Source: Hysterangium stoloniferum (lineage: Eukaryota; Basidiomycota; Agaricomycetes; Hysterangiales; Hysterangiaceae). Taken from it: a DNA stretch of 64,000 nucleotides. Location: NCBI GenBank assembly GCA_015178975.1, contig WHVD01000087.1, positions 124,001-188,000 of the forward strand. Direction: 5' to 3'. The notes under the pieces are model-generated. The model worked only from the letters and a program-made list of their open reading frames with translations. It was not told where the DNA came from and did not search any database. Each line of letters begins with the position of its first letter. The stretch's first letter is position 1. The position numbers and the translations under genes were made by a program. Positions 34,211-44,975 of this stretch are shown in pieces.

Positions 34211-36411
34211 CTAGAGAGTTGCCCTTACACCAAGCTCCGTGGCCAAAATCCAAGATATCTCTTCATCAGTGCCCTCATAACCCACCCACTTGGCCAAGTA
34301 AAGCAGTTTACAAGTGCATTGACGCTTATCTATTTTTAAGTCTAAAATTTGTGAGATTTCAAACTTGGATTCTCCATCAATAATGACCAGAGGGGGCAGA
34401 GATTGCATGTGGTCTGGGATAGTGTTAGCAGTACATGGTTCTATCATAGAGACATGAAATAACAGGTGTACCATGTGCATGCTATCTGGAAGCCATAGGG
34501 TCTATGAAACTGAACCTACTTGTGCTATTATTTCAAATGGACCTAAATATTTTTCAGTGAGTTTCTTTGATGGATGGGTAGTCCAAAAGAATTGAGCTTT
34601 GACAAAAATGCAATCAACAATTTTAAAGTTGGGTGGCAGAATCTGGTTTTTGTTGTTAAGAACTGAAAACTGACTAAATGTCGGTGGCTGACAGGGACCG
34701 ATCGGAAGGACTTGGCTTCAGCTTATGTGCTGCGCCCTCGCAAATATCCATAGGGTGTCCTTAGATTTCGGGCAGGCAAAGACCAATCCTAAAGAGCTCC
34801 TTTCGGCGAGATACCGATCGGAACTGAAGGACAAGTCGAGCGTCGGGCCAAGGGGTCGGGGCCGGGAGTGGGCGAGCGCACACGAAGGTGGATGGGGCGA
34901 TTCTTAGTATGAGACTGTTACAGATGTGTGAGGGTATTCTGAGTCGATATTCTGATTGCCTAGTAACTACAACTACAGCGGGTTCATATACAAGTAACAG
35001 GCGTCTAGAAAATACTAATGAGGAGAAGGGCGGAAAACGGCATTAACAATAAGCTTGACTAGGAACGGGAAGTTTATGATTAGTTCGGAGGCTGATGATA
35101 ACTGAGAGCGGGATTACGATAAAAGGAAATAGTTCAAGGACTACAATTATAGATAGACATATGTGAAACATAATATTGAACGGATCAACATAATAAAAGG
35201 GACGTATCAAAAGTTTGACCAGACAATATGAGTTATTTTGATGTGGGCATAAAAGGAGTTTGATCTTCACGAAAACATACGTCAGCTTCGGGGCCGATGG
35301 TTTCTGAGATGGTGACTTGAAACGTTGATAAGTGGCGATAACCTCGGGACCGATAAGGTTGTGATACGGTCGTAACATTTGTCCACTGAATGCTGATATT
35401 GCTCTTGGGTGGATTTTACTGCGATCTGGAGTTCCTTGTGGAGCTCATGGAGGTCTGTGATGAACTCTTGAGCACGGGCAGAGGAAAGATTCCATTCTGG
35501 GTGTACTGTAATATTTGGATTGTACCCTTTATTTGCAAAGAATGGGGAAACACCAGTAGTGGCTGAGGTACATTGTTGTAAGCAAATTCTGCAAGTGGTA
35601 ACAAGGATTTCCAATTGTCCTGTTGATAGTTGCAATATATGCGGAGATATTGTTCCACAGTCTGATTGACATGCTCAGTGTGTCCATTGCCTTCTGGGTG
35701 GTGTCCAGACGTGAAGTGTAACTTCATGTCCGAGGATTTCCCAAGGGATCTAAAGAAGTGAGATAGAAACTCTGATCCTCGATTGGAAGTTATGTGGGAT
35801 GGAACTCTGTGCTTGGAAAATACATTGATAATAAAAGGTTCTGCTAACTGCACAGACGTGATGGTGTCATGCGTGGGAATGAAAATACCTTGTTTTGAGA
35901 ATCTGTCAACAACAACTAGAATGGTGGAAAAGCCTTCAGAGTCTGGTAGGTGTTCAATGAAATCCATAGAGATGGAATTCCACAGGTGTTCCAGTACCGG
36001 GAGTTGTTTCAGAAGGCCGTATGGCTTGTGACATTGTGTTTTAGAGCATGGACAAGTAATGCAAGATTTACAATAGTGCTTAATGAAGTCTCGGAGTCCA
36101 GGGCAAGTATATTCTCTTCTTATTAATGATAGAGTCTTGTTAAACCCAAAATGTCCTGAGAGTGGATGGTCATGTTTGTACTGGAGAATCCTGAGGTGGA
36201 GGCCATCAGAGTCCAGTACATATATACAATTATCAAGTCTAATGAAACCATGTTGATCAAGAGACCACCAGGGTTGACTGGGGTCCATGGGATTGTCAAG
36301 GTGTGCTTTGGTTATCGGATCTAGTGGAATTGCTGATAGAATGTCTTGATGTAACTTCTCAATATCCATAATGATAATTCCACAGATGATGGGATGGATG
36401 AGGAAAATCAC
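34211..36411 (-). pseudogene. Element B integrase and chromodomain
   Basis: The integrase zinc region HPLSGHFGFNKT with CKSC; the core with SMDFIEHLPD, TSNRGSEF (Asn where Asp is expected) and GHTEHVNQTVEQYL; and a chromodomain EISQILDLKID...LAKWVGYEGTDEEISW. The frame is split at 34654-35377 by a solo LTR between QHSVDK and NQILPP. There is a TAG in GSVS-stop-TLWLPDSM and a frameshift near 35570. Cannot be functional. Confidence 0.88.
34654..35377 (-). mobile_element. Solo LTR, family C, in B integrase
   Basis: 724 bp, starting TGTTAAGAACTG and ending CGGTCGTAACA, flanked by TTTGT on both sides (34649-34653 and 35378-35382). The host sequence is the integrase of B, and the reading frame resumes after it. 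It contains the shared LTR block at 34708-34740. Orientation is inferred from the position of that block. Confidence 0.92.
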
Positions 36412-36429
36412 GCAGACTGATGTGGTAAG

Positions 36430-37800
36430 CTGCTGATTTGTGAAAATGGGTTTAAGTTGTGTGGGTTTTCCATGGCATAGTCATTGCTCCCCTCTTTACG
36501 ATAGATGTCCCATCATCTAGTTAAAGCGTCAGGTTTGCCGCTGAGGCAGCTGGGTCTAAAACAGATACTCATATTAAAGGCTGATAGGTATTTGGACCAA
36601 TGGGCTTGGTGGTGGGTCAAAAGCTTTGTGGTTGAAAAGTATTCCAGGTTTTTGTGACCAGTTACAATATCAATCGGAATTCCCGAACCTTCCAAATACA
36701 TAGTGTCACCATGCTTTGAAGGCTGAAAAAATTGCTAGGAGTTCCTTATCATGAACGTCATAATTGAGCTCTGGTCTGGTAAAAGTCTGGGACAGAAAAG
36801 CCATGGGGTGTACTTCCCCATCAGAGTCCTGGATAGACAGAATGGCTCCAAGTGCATAGTCCGAGGTGTCTGTCTCAACAATGAGCAGAACCTCCAGTTT
36901 CCAATGTGAAAGAATTGGAGCTGAAGAAAAAGAATCTTTTAAAAGATTGAAAGCTTTTTGACACTTATCATCAACATTCCACAGAGCACCCTTGCATGTA
37001 AGATGATTAAGGGGAACTGTGATGTTGGAGTATCCATGGATAAACCATCAGTAAAAATTGGCAAAGCCAAGGAAAGACTGTATATCTTTGACTTTTCTGG
37101 GTTCTGGCCAATATTTGATGACTTGTACTTTAATTTCATCCATTTGCAGTCCGTTGAGTCCCATAATGAAACCTAGATATTCCACAGAGTCCATGTCAAA
37201 AGTACATTTTTTACCATTTGCGAATAAACCCTGTTGTTTGAGTCTCCAGAGAACTTCATGGACCTGTTTGTCATATGCCACAGGGTCCTTGGAATAGATA
37301 AGAATGACATCCAAGTAAACAATGACACATACATCAAGCATGTCAGAGAAAATATCATTAATAAAACATTGAAAAACAGACAGAGCATTGGTGAGCCCAA
37401 AGGGCATCACCAACCACTCAAAGGCCCCATAATGGGTTCTGAAAGTGGTTTTCCACTCATCGCCCACAGAGATCTGGACCAAGTGGTAGGTGTGTTTAAG
37501 GTCTATCTTCATGTAAATCTGGGCATTCCATGGAGCATTGAGCAAGTCAGATATAAGTGGGAGTGGATACTTATCCTTTTTTGTGACAGCATTGAGTCCT
37601 CTGAAATCAATACGTAGTTGAAGGGATCCATCCTTTTTCTTAACAAACAGAACAGGTGCTCCAAAAGGAGACTTCGAGGGTCTGATAAAACCTATGGACA
37701 AATGTTTGTCTAGGAAATCCCAGATTGTGGAAGGTTCTGTGGAGGAAAGTGGGTAAATATGTCCAATGGGTGGCTGGGGGCCTTCTTTGAGGTTGATTTT
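36430..37800 (-). pseudogene. Element B RT and RNase H
   Basis: RT motifs KIDLKHTYHLVQI, MPFGLTNAL and YLDVILIYS (Val where Asp is expected). The connection region EPRKVKDIQSFLGFANFY is broken by TGA at 37048. The RNase H part includes ETDTSDYALGA and [13 protein letters not shown], then [15 protein letters not shown], with a further TGA after ALTR near 36513. A frameshift lies near 37705 (LPQSGIS-stop). Clearly orthologous to the same region of A. Confidence 0.9.
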
Positions 37801-38665
37801 TTTTTTAAGTCATACTCTCTGTGGGGTGGAAGCCAGTCAGCTTTACACTTACTAAAGATGTCCGCAAAATCATGATATTTCTCAGGGACACCTTCTAGGT
37901 CCACGGATTGCTCAGATGCTGGGGTTGAAAAACAACCAGTTACTTCATCAATTTTCAAATTGATAGTGAACACCTGGGATCCATCCATTTTTGTAGCCCT
38001 AATAAATGCTGCAGCATTAATGAGAGAAATAGATGGAGGTGCTGTGGGTTCCGGGGAAGCTATGGATGCTGTAGGGATCACAGGGGCCACCAAGGCTGCA
38101 GGTGCTGGGAAGGCTGTGGGTGCTGTAATGGCCAGAGGTGCCTGAAAGGCCATGGATGCCGAAATGGCCATGGGTGCCATAAGGATCACAGGAGCTACCG
38201 AAGCTGCAGGTGCCATGGAGGCCATGTCAGGTACAGTTATCCCAGCCGCCACAGGTGTCTGGAAAGTTATACTGTTTGATACCCAGTCAATCAATGGATT
38301 GTATTGGGTAAGCCAGTTATGTCCAAGGACAACCGAGCAACTTGAGTCTAACTGTCACATAGAAAGTGACCAACTGAGATGTTCCACACAGGAACCAAAT
38401 AGATAGGTTGCAAGCTTGAGTGATGAATGAATTGCTAAATCAACAACAGATTCTTTTGTGTGAATTTTGTATCTACAAAGCAATGAGTAGAGCTGGAATC
38501 TATGAGTGCTGAAAAAATGAATTTTGGGATCATATCAGATATAAGTTTAATAAAAAATGAGTCAAAAGAGTGGATGTGTTAAGATGGGTGAACTCATGAA
38601 TGTGTGGAGAGGTAATGCAACCCCCAACCTGCACAGAGTCCATGGGGTTGCTTACTCTTTTTTTG
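37801..38665 (-). pseudogene. Element B protease region and Ala/Pro linker
   Basis: The protease is heavily decayed; only fragments such as ITQACNLSI and LLGCPWT can be matched to A. It is followed by a linker of imperfect repeats (MAPMAISASMAFQAPLAITA-like, about 38035-38225) absent from A. Then comes the pre-RT segment DLEGVPEKYHDFADIFSK. The gag stop (TAA) and the -1 pol frame lie at about 38652-38665, with a run of seven A before GAG TAA. Confidence 0.75.
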
Positions 38666-38941
38666 GATCGGAAGCTGATTTGTCCTTTGATGGAGACTCT
38701 GTGGAGGAAGTCTTCACTACATGACCTTTCACAGAGTTTGCTTTTACCAATGGACATTCTGGAACTCAATGACTGGGTTTTCTGCACAAGAGACAAAGGC
38801 TATTGTCCATACACTGCTGCCTTTCCTGTGGGGTAAGTTTGCCATCAGGTCTGAGCTTGCCTGTAAGGTCAGGTTTTCTGGTTTGCTTGCCAGACTGTTG
38901 ACCTTTGTTGGTGTTGTTGTTGTTGTTGTTGGAAGACTTCT

Positions 38942-40121
38942 TGTTACAACCGTGTCGTAACCCATGTCGCAACCCGATGGTCTCCGAGAATACTACAGTC
39001 TATTGATGTTTCAAGTTATTGATCAAGTCATCATTTCGGCAACCTTCGGAATACCGACACTGATGTATACCTTCACGGTGATCAAACCTCATTTACGCCC
39101 CTGTCAAAATATACTCTACCATCTGGTTATGCTTTGATACGTCCCCTTTCATTATGATGATCCATTTTACTCTATGTTTCACATATGCCCATATATACTT
39201 GTAGCCCGTGGACTATTCCCTTTTCTCATAATCCCGCTCTCGGCTAAATCTCGGCTTCCGATCTTATCGTAACCTTCCGGTTCCTAGTCAAGCTTATTTG
39301 TCAATGCCGTTTTCCACTCTTCCCTTAGTTAGTAGTTTCTAGATGCCGATAACTCGTATATAAGACCCATTGTAATATAACTACTAGACAATCAGAATAT
39401 TGACTTAGAATATTGACTTAGATCGACTTAGATACCTTCTAATTTCCGACTCCATTATCTATTCACGACCACCACATTCCGACTTCATCCGATTTACGAT
39501 TCAACCTACATTTATGACTTCAACCTCTAATCTCCGACTGTCTCAGTCTCCGACTGTCTCAGTCTCTGACTGTCTCAGTCTCTGACTGTCTCAGTCTCTG
39601 ACTGTCTCAGTCTCTGACTGTCTCAGTCTCCGACTGTCTCAGTCTCCGACTGTCTCAGTCTCCGACTGTCTCAGTCTCCGACTGTCTCAGTCTCCGACTG
39701 TCTCAGTCTCCGACTGTCTCAGTCTCCGACTGTCTCAGTCTCCAACTCTCAGTCTCCGACTCTCTCAGTCTCCGACTCTCTCAGTCTCCGACTCTCTCAG
39801 TCTCCGACTCTCTCAGTCTCCGACTCTCTCAGTCTCTGACTCTCTCAGTCTCCGACTCTCTCAGTCTCTGACTCTCTCAGTCTCCAACTCTCTCAGTCTC
39901 TGACTCTTGGTCTCCGACCCCTCAACCCAACCCTCAACTTATCCTTCGGTTTCCGATCGGTAGTTTACCGAGAGGTTTACTTGACAGGACTAGTTTTCGC
40001 CCGCCCGAAATTTAAGGACACCTGACGGTAACTTGCGAGGGCGCAGCACATAAGCTGAAGCCAAGTCCTTCCGTTCGGTCCCTGTCGGCCAGCCGACATC
40101 TGTCAGTTTCTGCTCTTAACA
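38942..40121 (+). mobile_element. Solo LTR, family C, 1180 bp, in B gag
   Basis: Starts TGTTACAACCG, ends CTGCTCTTAACA, and is flanked by CTTCT on both sides (38937-38941 and 40122-40126). It lies in the opposite orientation to the copy at 34654. It is longer than other family members because of an internal tandem array (39531-39912). Shared block at 40034-40068. Confidence 0.92.
39531..39912 (+). repeat. 16-bp tandem array inside a family C LTR
   Basis: About 24 copies of TCTCCGACTGTCTCAG, changing to TCTCCGACTCTCTCAG in the second half, with C/T variation at the CG of some units (CTCCGACT or CTCTGACT). The other family C LTRs lack this expansion. Confidence 0.92.
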
Positions 40122-40203
40122 CTTCTTGTCATTCTTCAGATTGGAGTGTGTGGAGTTTTGGTTGCTGGTGGATGGAGTGTTGTTGTTGGGCTTGTTGGCC
40201 ATG

Positions 40204-41051
40204 TGTTAAGGAGTGCATGCGGAGCTTATGGAAAGGTTTCCAGAGAAACCCATGGAAAAGCTGGTAGGACTTGGCTTCAGCTTATATGTAGGCTGCACCC
40301 TCGCAAGATTGTGGCATCCAATTTCAGACAGGTGGACAGGAATCCTGGGGAGTCCAGGAGTAGTTGGTGGGTCGAGAGGTTGGAGGGTTGTGTGCAGGAA
40401 TCCTGCAGAGGTTGAGGGTTGGAGGTCAAGCGATAGATAGGTCGGAGCCTGTGGGCTCCGACAAGGTAATTAGCAGTGTGTTTCAAAGAGAGGAATAGAG
40501 CGGAAAATGTACTGAGATTACTGGGGGGAATCTAAGCTGATTTTCTGACTGGATTGTATGTACAACATCTGCCATACTATATAGACTGTGGAATGTATGT
40601 TATACCAAATCCAGTAATAATGAAATCCAAACTAGTAATCATGAAATGAGATAAGTAAACACCAAATTAGGTGTTAGGAGCGGAATGGAATGGGGGTGGA
40701 GTCCAAAACATGACAGGTTGTTAGACCAGAATGGGAATGGGGTGGGAGCAGAGTCCAAAACATGACAGGTCATTTGACCATAACAGGAATGGGGCTCAGT
40801 TAGAGAGCTGACAGGTTTTCTGAGTGGGGTCTGGTGACTGATGCATGGGACAGGGTCAGAGATAGACAGGTACAATGTGTGCAGGTCCCAATGGGTATTC
40901 CAGTGACTGATTCATGAGACAATGAAGGTCGGACATGGACAGGTTCATCATCTGGGTCCCAGAGGGTATTCCGGTTAACTGATAACTAGTGCGTAAAGGG
41001 TGGTGCCTATAGGGTAGTGCCCAGAGTCTGGCAGGTTTTCTGGTCATTACA
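40204..41051 (-). mobile_element. Solo LTR, family G2, in B gag
   Basis: 848 bp, starting TGTTAAGGAGTG and ending TGGTCATTACA, flanked by CCATG on both sides (40199-40203 and 41052-41056). It is the same family as the 5' LTR of B itself (41994-42821), so a relative of B inserted into B. Shared block at 40267-40304. Confidence 0.92.
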
Positions 41052-41993
41052 CCATGGACTTGTTGACCTTGTCCATGGAGGTCTCGCAGGCAACTTCCAC
41101 ACAATGTTCCCAATAGTGTGCATCTGCATTTTGAGCCTTGAGGCACATACGGGACAGTGTTTTTGGTTTGCCATCTTCTCCTTTTGAGACTTCATCCTTA
41201 AGGTGGGATGGTAGACCACCATAGAATTGGTGGTGGAGAGTGGGATCACCCCATTGACAACACACAGCAAGATTGTTGAATTGGACAATGTAGTTTGTGA
41301 TGTGCTGGTTGTCCTTCATACAAAGATTGGTGAGGCTATTCTCGGCTTCTCCAGTCGGGTCATATGGGCCAAAGTTTGTTTCTAGCTCCATAACAAAAGT
41401 GTTCCAGTCTTCAAGCCAAAGCAGCTCTTCCTCAGAAAGTCCACTAAAAGCCAGTTCAAACCATTTCAACACAGATCCCAAGACATATGAGAGTGTGTAA
41501 TTGACTGTTCAGAAGTCTGTGGAGAATGCAGTAGAATGATCATGGAAATTGAAGTGACATTGCATGAGGAAAGTGGAAAGTTTGTTGGGATTGGAACCCA
41601 TGAAGGTTTCCAGAGCATTGACTTTTGACTGTGGAGGTTCTAGATCCTTTTTCTTTTTTCCTTCAAGTATGTGATCCATCATTTTATCTAAAGTCATTGC
41701 CAATAACTCAGAAGTGGGATCTTCAAACTGCAGTCGCTCATTTGATGGGGAAATTTCAACACCCTTGCCCTTGTCAGGGGCTGCGGACTCGCCCTCGTGC
41801 TCGGAATTGTCAGGGTTTTCTGGAACTTCTTTGATGTGGGGTTTATCCATGGTGTCCAGCTGGTTTGTGAGTGCCTGACTGGTGTACAAAGTGAGTGGGG
41901 AATGAAGATCGAGGGTCCAGGTGATGATTCCTGTATAGGTGCTTTTCTTCTTGGTGGCATATTGACAATCTGTGAGTCTCAGTCAGAAAATAC

Positions 41994-42821
41994 TGTTAAG
42001 GAGTGCATGTGGAGCTTAGCAGAGGCTTTCCAGAGAAACCTGTGGGAAAGCCGGTAGGACTTGGCTTCAGCTTATAGGCTGTGCCCTTGCGAGATTGTGG
42101 CATCCAATTTCAGACAGGCAAATGGGAATCCTGGGGAGTCTGGGAGTAGTTGATGGTCAAGAGGTCGGAGGGTTGATTGTGGGAAACCTGCAGAGGTTGG
42201 GTGGTGACAGGTCAGAGGTCAAGCAATAGATACATAGTTCAGATGTTGAGCAATTGATAGGTCGGAGCCCATGGGTCTGATGAAGTAAATAGTGGTGTGT
42301 TTCAAAGAGAGGAATAGAGTGGAAAATATACTGAGATTACTGGGGAGATCTAAGCTGATTTTTTGACTGGATTGTATGTACAACATCTGCCAGACTATAT
42401 AGACTGTGGAATGTATGTTATACCAAATCCAGTAATAATGAAATCCTAAACAAGTAATCATAAAACAAGCCAAGTAAACACCAAACTAGGTGTTAGGAAT
42501 GGAATGGAATGGAGGTGGAGTCTAAAATGTGACAGGTCATTTGACCATAACGGAAACAGGGCTCTGTTAGAGACCTGATGGGTTTTCTGAGTGGGATCTG
42601 GTGACAGGTGCATCAGACAGGGTCGGGGATAGACAGGTACAATGTGCGTGGGTCCTGGTGGGTATTCCAGTGACTGGTACATGAGACAGCAAAGGTCGGG
42701 CATGGACAGGTTTGACATCTGGGTCCCAGCGGGTATTCCAGTTAACTGATAACTGGTGCATAAAGGGTGTGGGTGCATATAGGGTAGTGCCCAGAGTCTG
42801 GTGGGTTTTCCAGTCATAACA
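41994..42821 (-). repeat. 5' LTR of element B (family G2)
   Basis: 828 bp, starting TGTTAAGGAGTG and ending CAGTCATAACA. The gag start lies 33 bp inside its inner edge on the minus strand. Shared block at 42057-42090. The outer flank joins the right arm of the inverted repeat after about 115 bp. Confidence 0.88.
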
Positions 42822-42935
42822 AGAAACCAAATTTGTCAGATTTACACATATTCAGATGTCCTATCAGCATAACAATTCCTAAGCCAAAATAGCAAAAATG
42901 GGACTTATGTTCCAAAATAGGCTTTAGAGTACTAT

Positions 42936-43615
42936 GGAGGATCTCTGAAAACTATTAAGTATACCAAATTCTAATATACTCTAAAGGCCATTTAAACATC
43001 TGGGATGTGATTCAAACATAATCTGGTTTTTAAAACTTTTTGAAAGTTTTAAACTCTCTCATACATTACAAACTAAAGAATCTTTCTGGACACAAGTAGA
43101 CAATAAAAAAAATTAGTAGTTTGAAACACTAATACTTTTAAAAAATAGATACCTTTAGATAGTCCATTCCATGCATATGTATATTGTTGGCACCTCTAAA
43201 TACATATGTATTACTTTGGAATGGATCTGTCAATCTGACCAGATTTCTACTTGATTCAACATACCCAGAATATGTATATAGGTGATTTCACTGAACTAAG
43301 AAAGCCACAGGACAAAGAAATTTCCAATGACATCTCACATATTTTACTGGGAAATAACTACAGTTTAGCTTTTAAAAAACAAATTACTAACAAAAGTATT
43401 AGCAAGTATTTACATAACTTGGAAAACTATATACAATAGGTTCTATTAATTGACTCTCAATTGTTTAGGATATAATATGGAGAATTGTTTCTCATGGTTG
43501 GTAGTTAACAATATAATAGTCTCAGAATAGATACTACTATTTAAAGATGAAGTTTTGTAGCAATATTGCTTTTATTAGTAAACATTTGATATTATAATGA
43601 TTACGGACAACCTCC
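42936..43615 (-). repeat. Right arm of 680-bp inverted repeat
   Basis: Reverse complement of 33429-34102. The two arms enclose chromovirus B. The outer end reads GACAACCTCC and is followed by TATATAAATA, unlike the left flank. Confidence 0.85.
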
Positions 43616-43738
43616 TATATAAATATTACTCCTTGGCCAATTGTAGTGTTATATTGAAAATTATGTAGGCACCATTATGTAACTTGTGCTATCTGGGTAG
43701 GCAGGGCAGTGCCTGGTGCACATGACATCACTGGATTG

Positions 43739-44254
43739 TGTTAAGTACAGGGCTCATGGGTGGGTCTCTGGGGAAACCTGTGGAAGGATGCAACTTCAGC
43801 TTATGTGCTGTCCCTTCGCAGATTGCCTTGTCCAATTTCAAATAGGAGTGGATGGGAAACCCATGGGTTCTGAGAATATGCAAAGTGCAAGAGACAAGTA
43901 GAAACTAAGTCAATTTTCTGATCAGATTGTATGTACAAATAACTACTGGACTAGATAGACTAATAGATTATTGTACTACTAACTTAGACATACAAAAAGA
44001 CATATCCAGAGTACAATAACACAATAAACAAGATGTTAAACAAATAGGGAAACACAGTGGTAAACTAAACCAGATGACAAATGGGCAAAGACAGATTGGG
44101 GTCTGGTGCATCATTCATACAATACAGAGAGTCGGCATGTATAGAATAGAGTCTACGTTATCTAGGCAGAGTCTGGAGGCAAGATCATGTGATATAGAGA
44201 GTGGGATACTTATAGGGTGCATTTTGGGTCCCAGCAGACTTCCTGGTCCTAACA
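43739..44254 (-). mobile_element. 3' LTR of partial element E
   Basis: 516 bp, starting TGTTAAGTACAGG and ending CCTGGTCCTAACA. It is followed by GTACCCTCCCTTTAAAGCC, which on the minus strand is a purine-rich tract like that of element A (GTACCCCCCTGTTAGGCC). This marks it as a 3' LTR in an element related to A. The rest of pol is absent; only the region with the antisense gene remains to the right. Confidence 0.82.
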
Positions 44255-44439
44255 GTACCCTCCCTTTAAAGCCAAAATCCCATGAGGCCCTAGGACTCAT
44301 TAGAGTTTGTTGGTTACAGGTACAGTATGTGTCAAGATGTCAGGTGATATAGAAGGTAAGGTTCAAATGTGAGGAGCCTATATAATATTGAAAATAATAA
44401 AATTTCTTATTCTTTCATACCCCCATCAACATCCAGGAA

Positions 44440-44975
44440 ATGGGACCAAAACCCACACTGCGGAAAGCTACCACCAATACTGGGCCTCCTACAGGGTCCA
44501 TGTACCAGGCTCCACTCACAGCTATGCAGATACTTGTACAGTGTGAGGAGCAGCAGCAATGATGGGAAGAAGAGGAGAGGAGGAGGCAGTTCTGGAGAGT
44601 GAGTACCAGGTGGCATTGGCCATGGAAGAAGAGGTGGAGGAGCAGAGGAAAAAGGATGAGGAAGAGGTGGCTGCTAAGAAGGCAGAGGCAGAGAAGGAGG
44701 CAGTCTGGGTTGCCACAGAGCATGCCAAGGCATCCATAGTGGCTGTGGGACAGGTGAGTCAAGTATTTTTATGGTTAAAGTTCTTACTAATAGTACTGGT
44801 AGCACAAAGCCACAGATCTGGAGATGGAGTCCGAAGGGGAACAGGGTAGTAGTCCTCAGAAGGTAAGTGTACAGTCCTCAACAGATATACAACTGACTAA
44901 TCAATGACAGAAGGCCCAGAAAAACACTCCAGCCTGACTGGCTCTCAATAATTTGCACTATGGAGAAAAGCCTAA
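44440..44975 (+). pseudogene. Antisense coiled-coil gene of element E (relative of 17412-18548)
   Basis: Starts MGPKPTLRKATTNTG (44440). A frame change near 44555 leads to a Glu/Lys-rich coiled coil (AMEEEVEEQRKKDEEEVAAK). Intron 1 is 44754-44802 (49 nt, GTGAGT, ACTAAT, TAG). A 20-codon exon follows (44803-44862, ending EGEQGSSPQK), then intron 2, 44863-44910 (48 nt, GTAAGT, CTAATC, CAG). The next exon starts KAQKN, meets TGA within a few codons and is lost. The copy in A has the same SSPK/intron junction and the same 48-nt intron length. The Cys cluster is not preserved here. Function unknown. Confidence 0.55.

Larger units (their letters stand above)
38660..41960 (-). pseudogene. Element B gag, split by two solo LTRs
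   Basis: The N-terminal part begins MPPRRKAPIQESSPG (41960), with a frameshift near 41890. The capsid part has WFELAFSGLSEEELLWLEDW and ELETNFGPYDPTGE (41047-41481). The frame is cut by a solo LTR (40204-41051), resumes for about 75 bp, is cut again by another LTR (38942-40121), then continues with Asn-rich sequence and the zinc knuckle CLLCRKPSH near 38780-38800. Confidence 0.88.
34211..42821 (-). mobile_element. Chromovirus B, 3'-truncated, with nested solo LTRs
   Basis: Minus strand. The 5' LTR (41994-42821, family G2) is followed by gag, protease, RT, RNase H, integrase and a chromodomain that stops abruptly after SWILATELG near 34225; the 3' LTR is missing. Three solo LTRs with perfect TSDs interrupt it: 40204-41051 and 38942-40121 in gag, and 34654-35377 in integrase. 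Removing these and one TSD copy each restores an ordinary domain order. The element is related to A (same gag, RT and chromodomain motifs) but uses a different LTR family. Confidence 0.9.

Noticed and set aside
40204..42821. Small non-autonomous element with two G2 LTRs and only gag inside
   Set aside because: The left LTR has its own perfect TSD (CCATG) and B gag continues on both sides of it, so a solo LTR nested in B explains the arrangement better.
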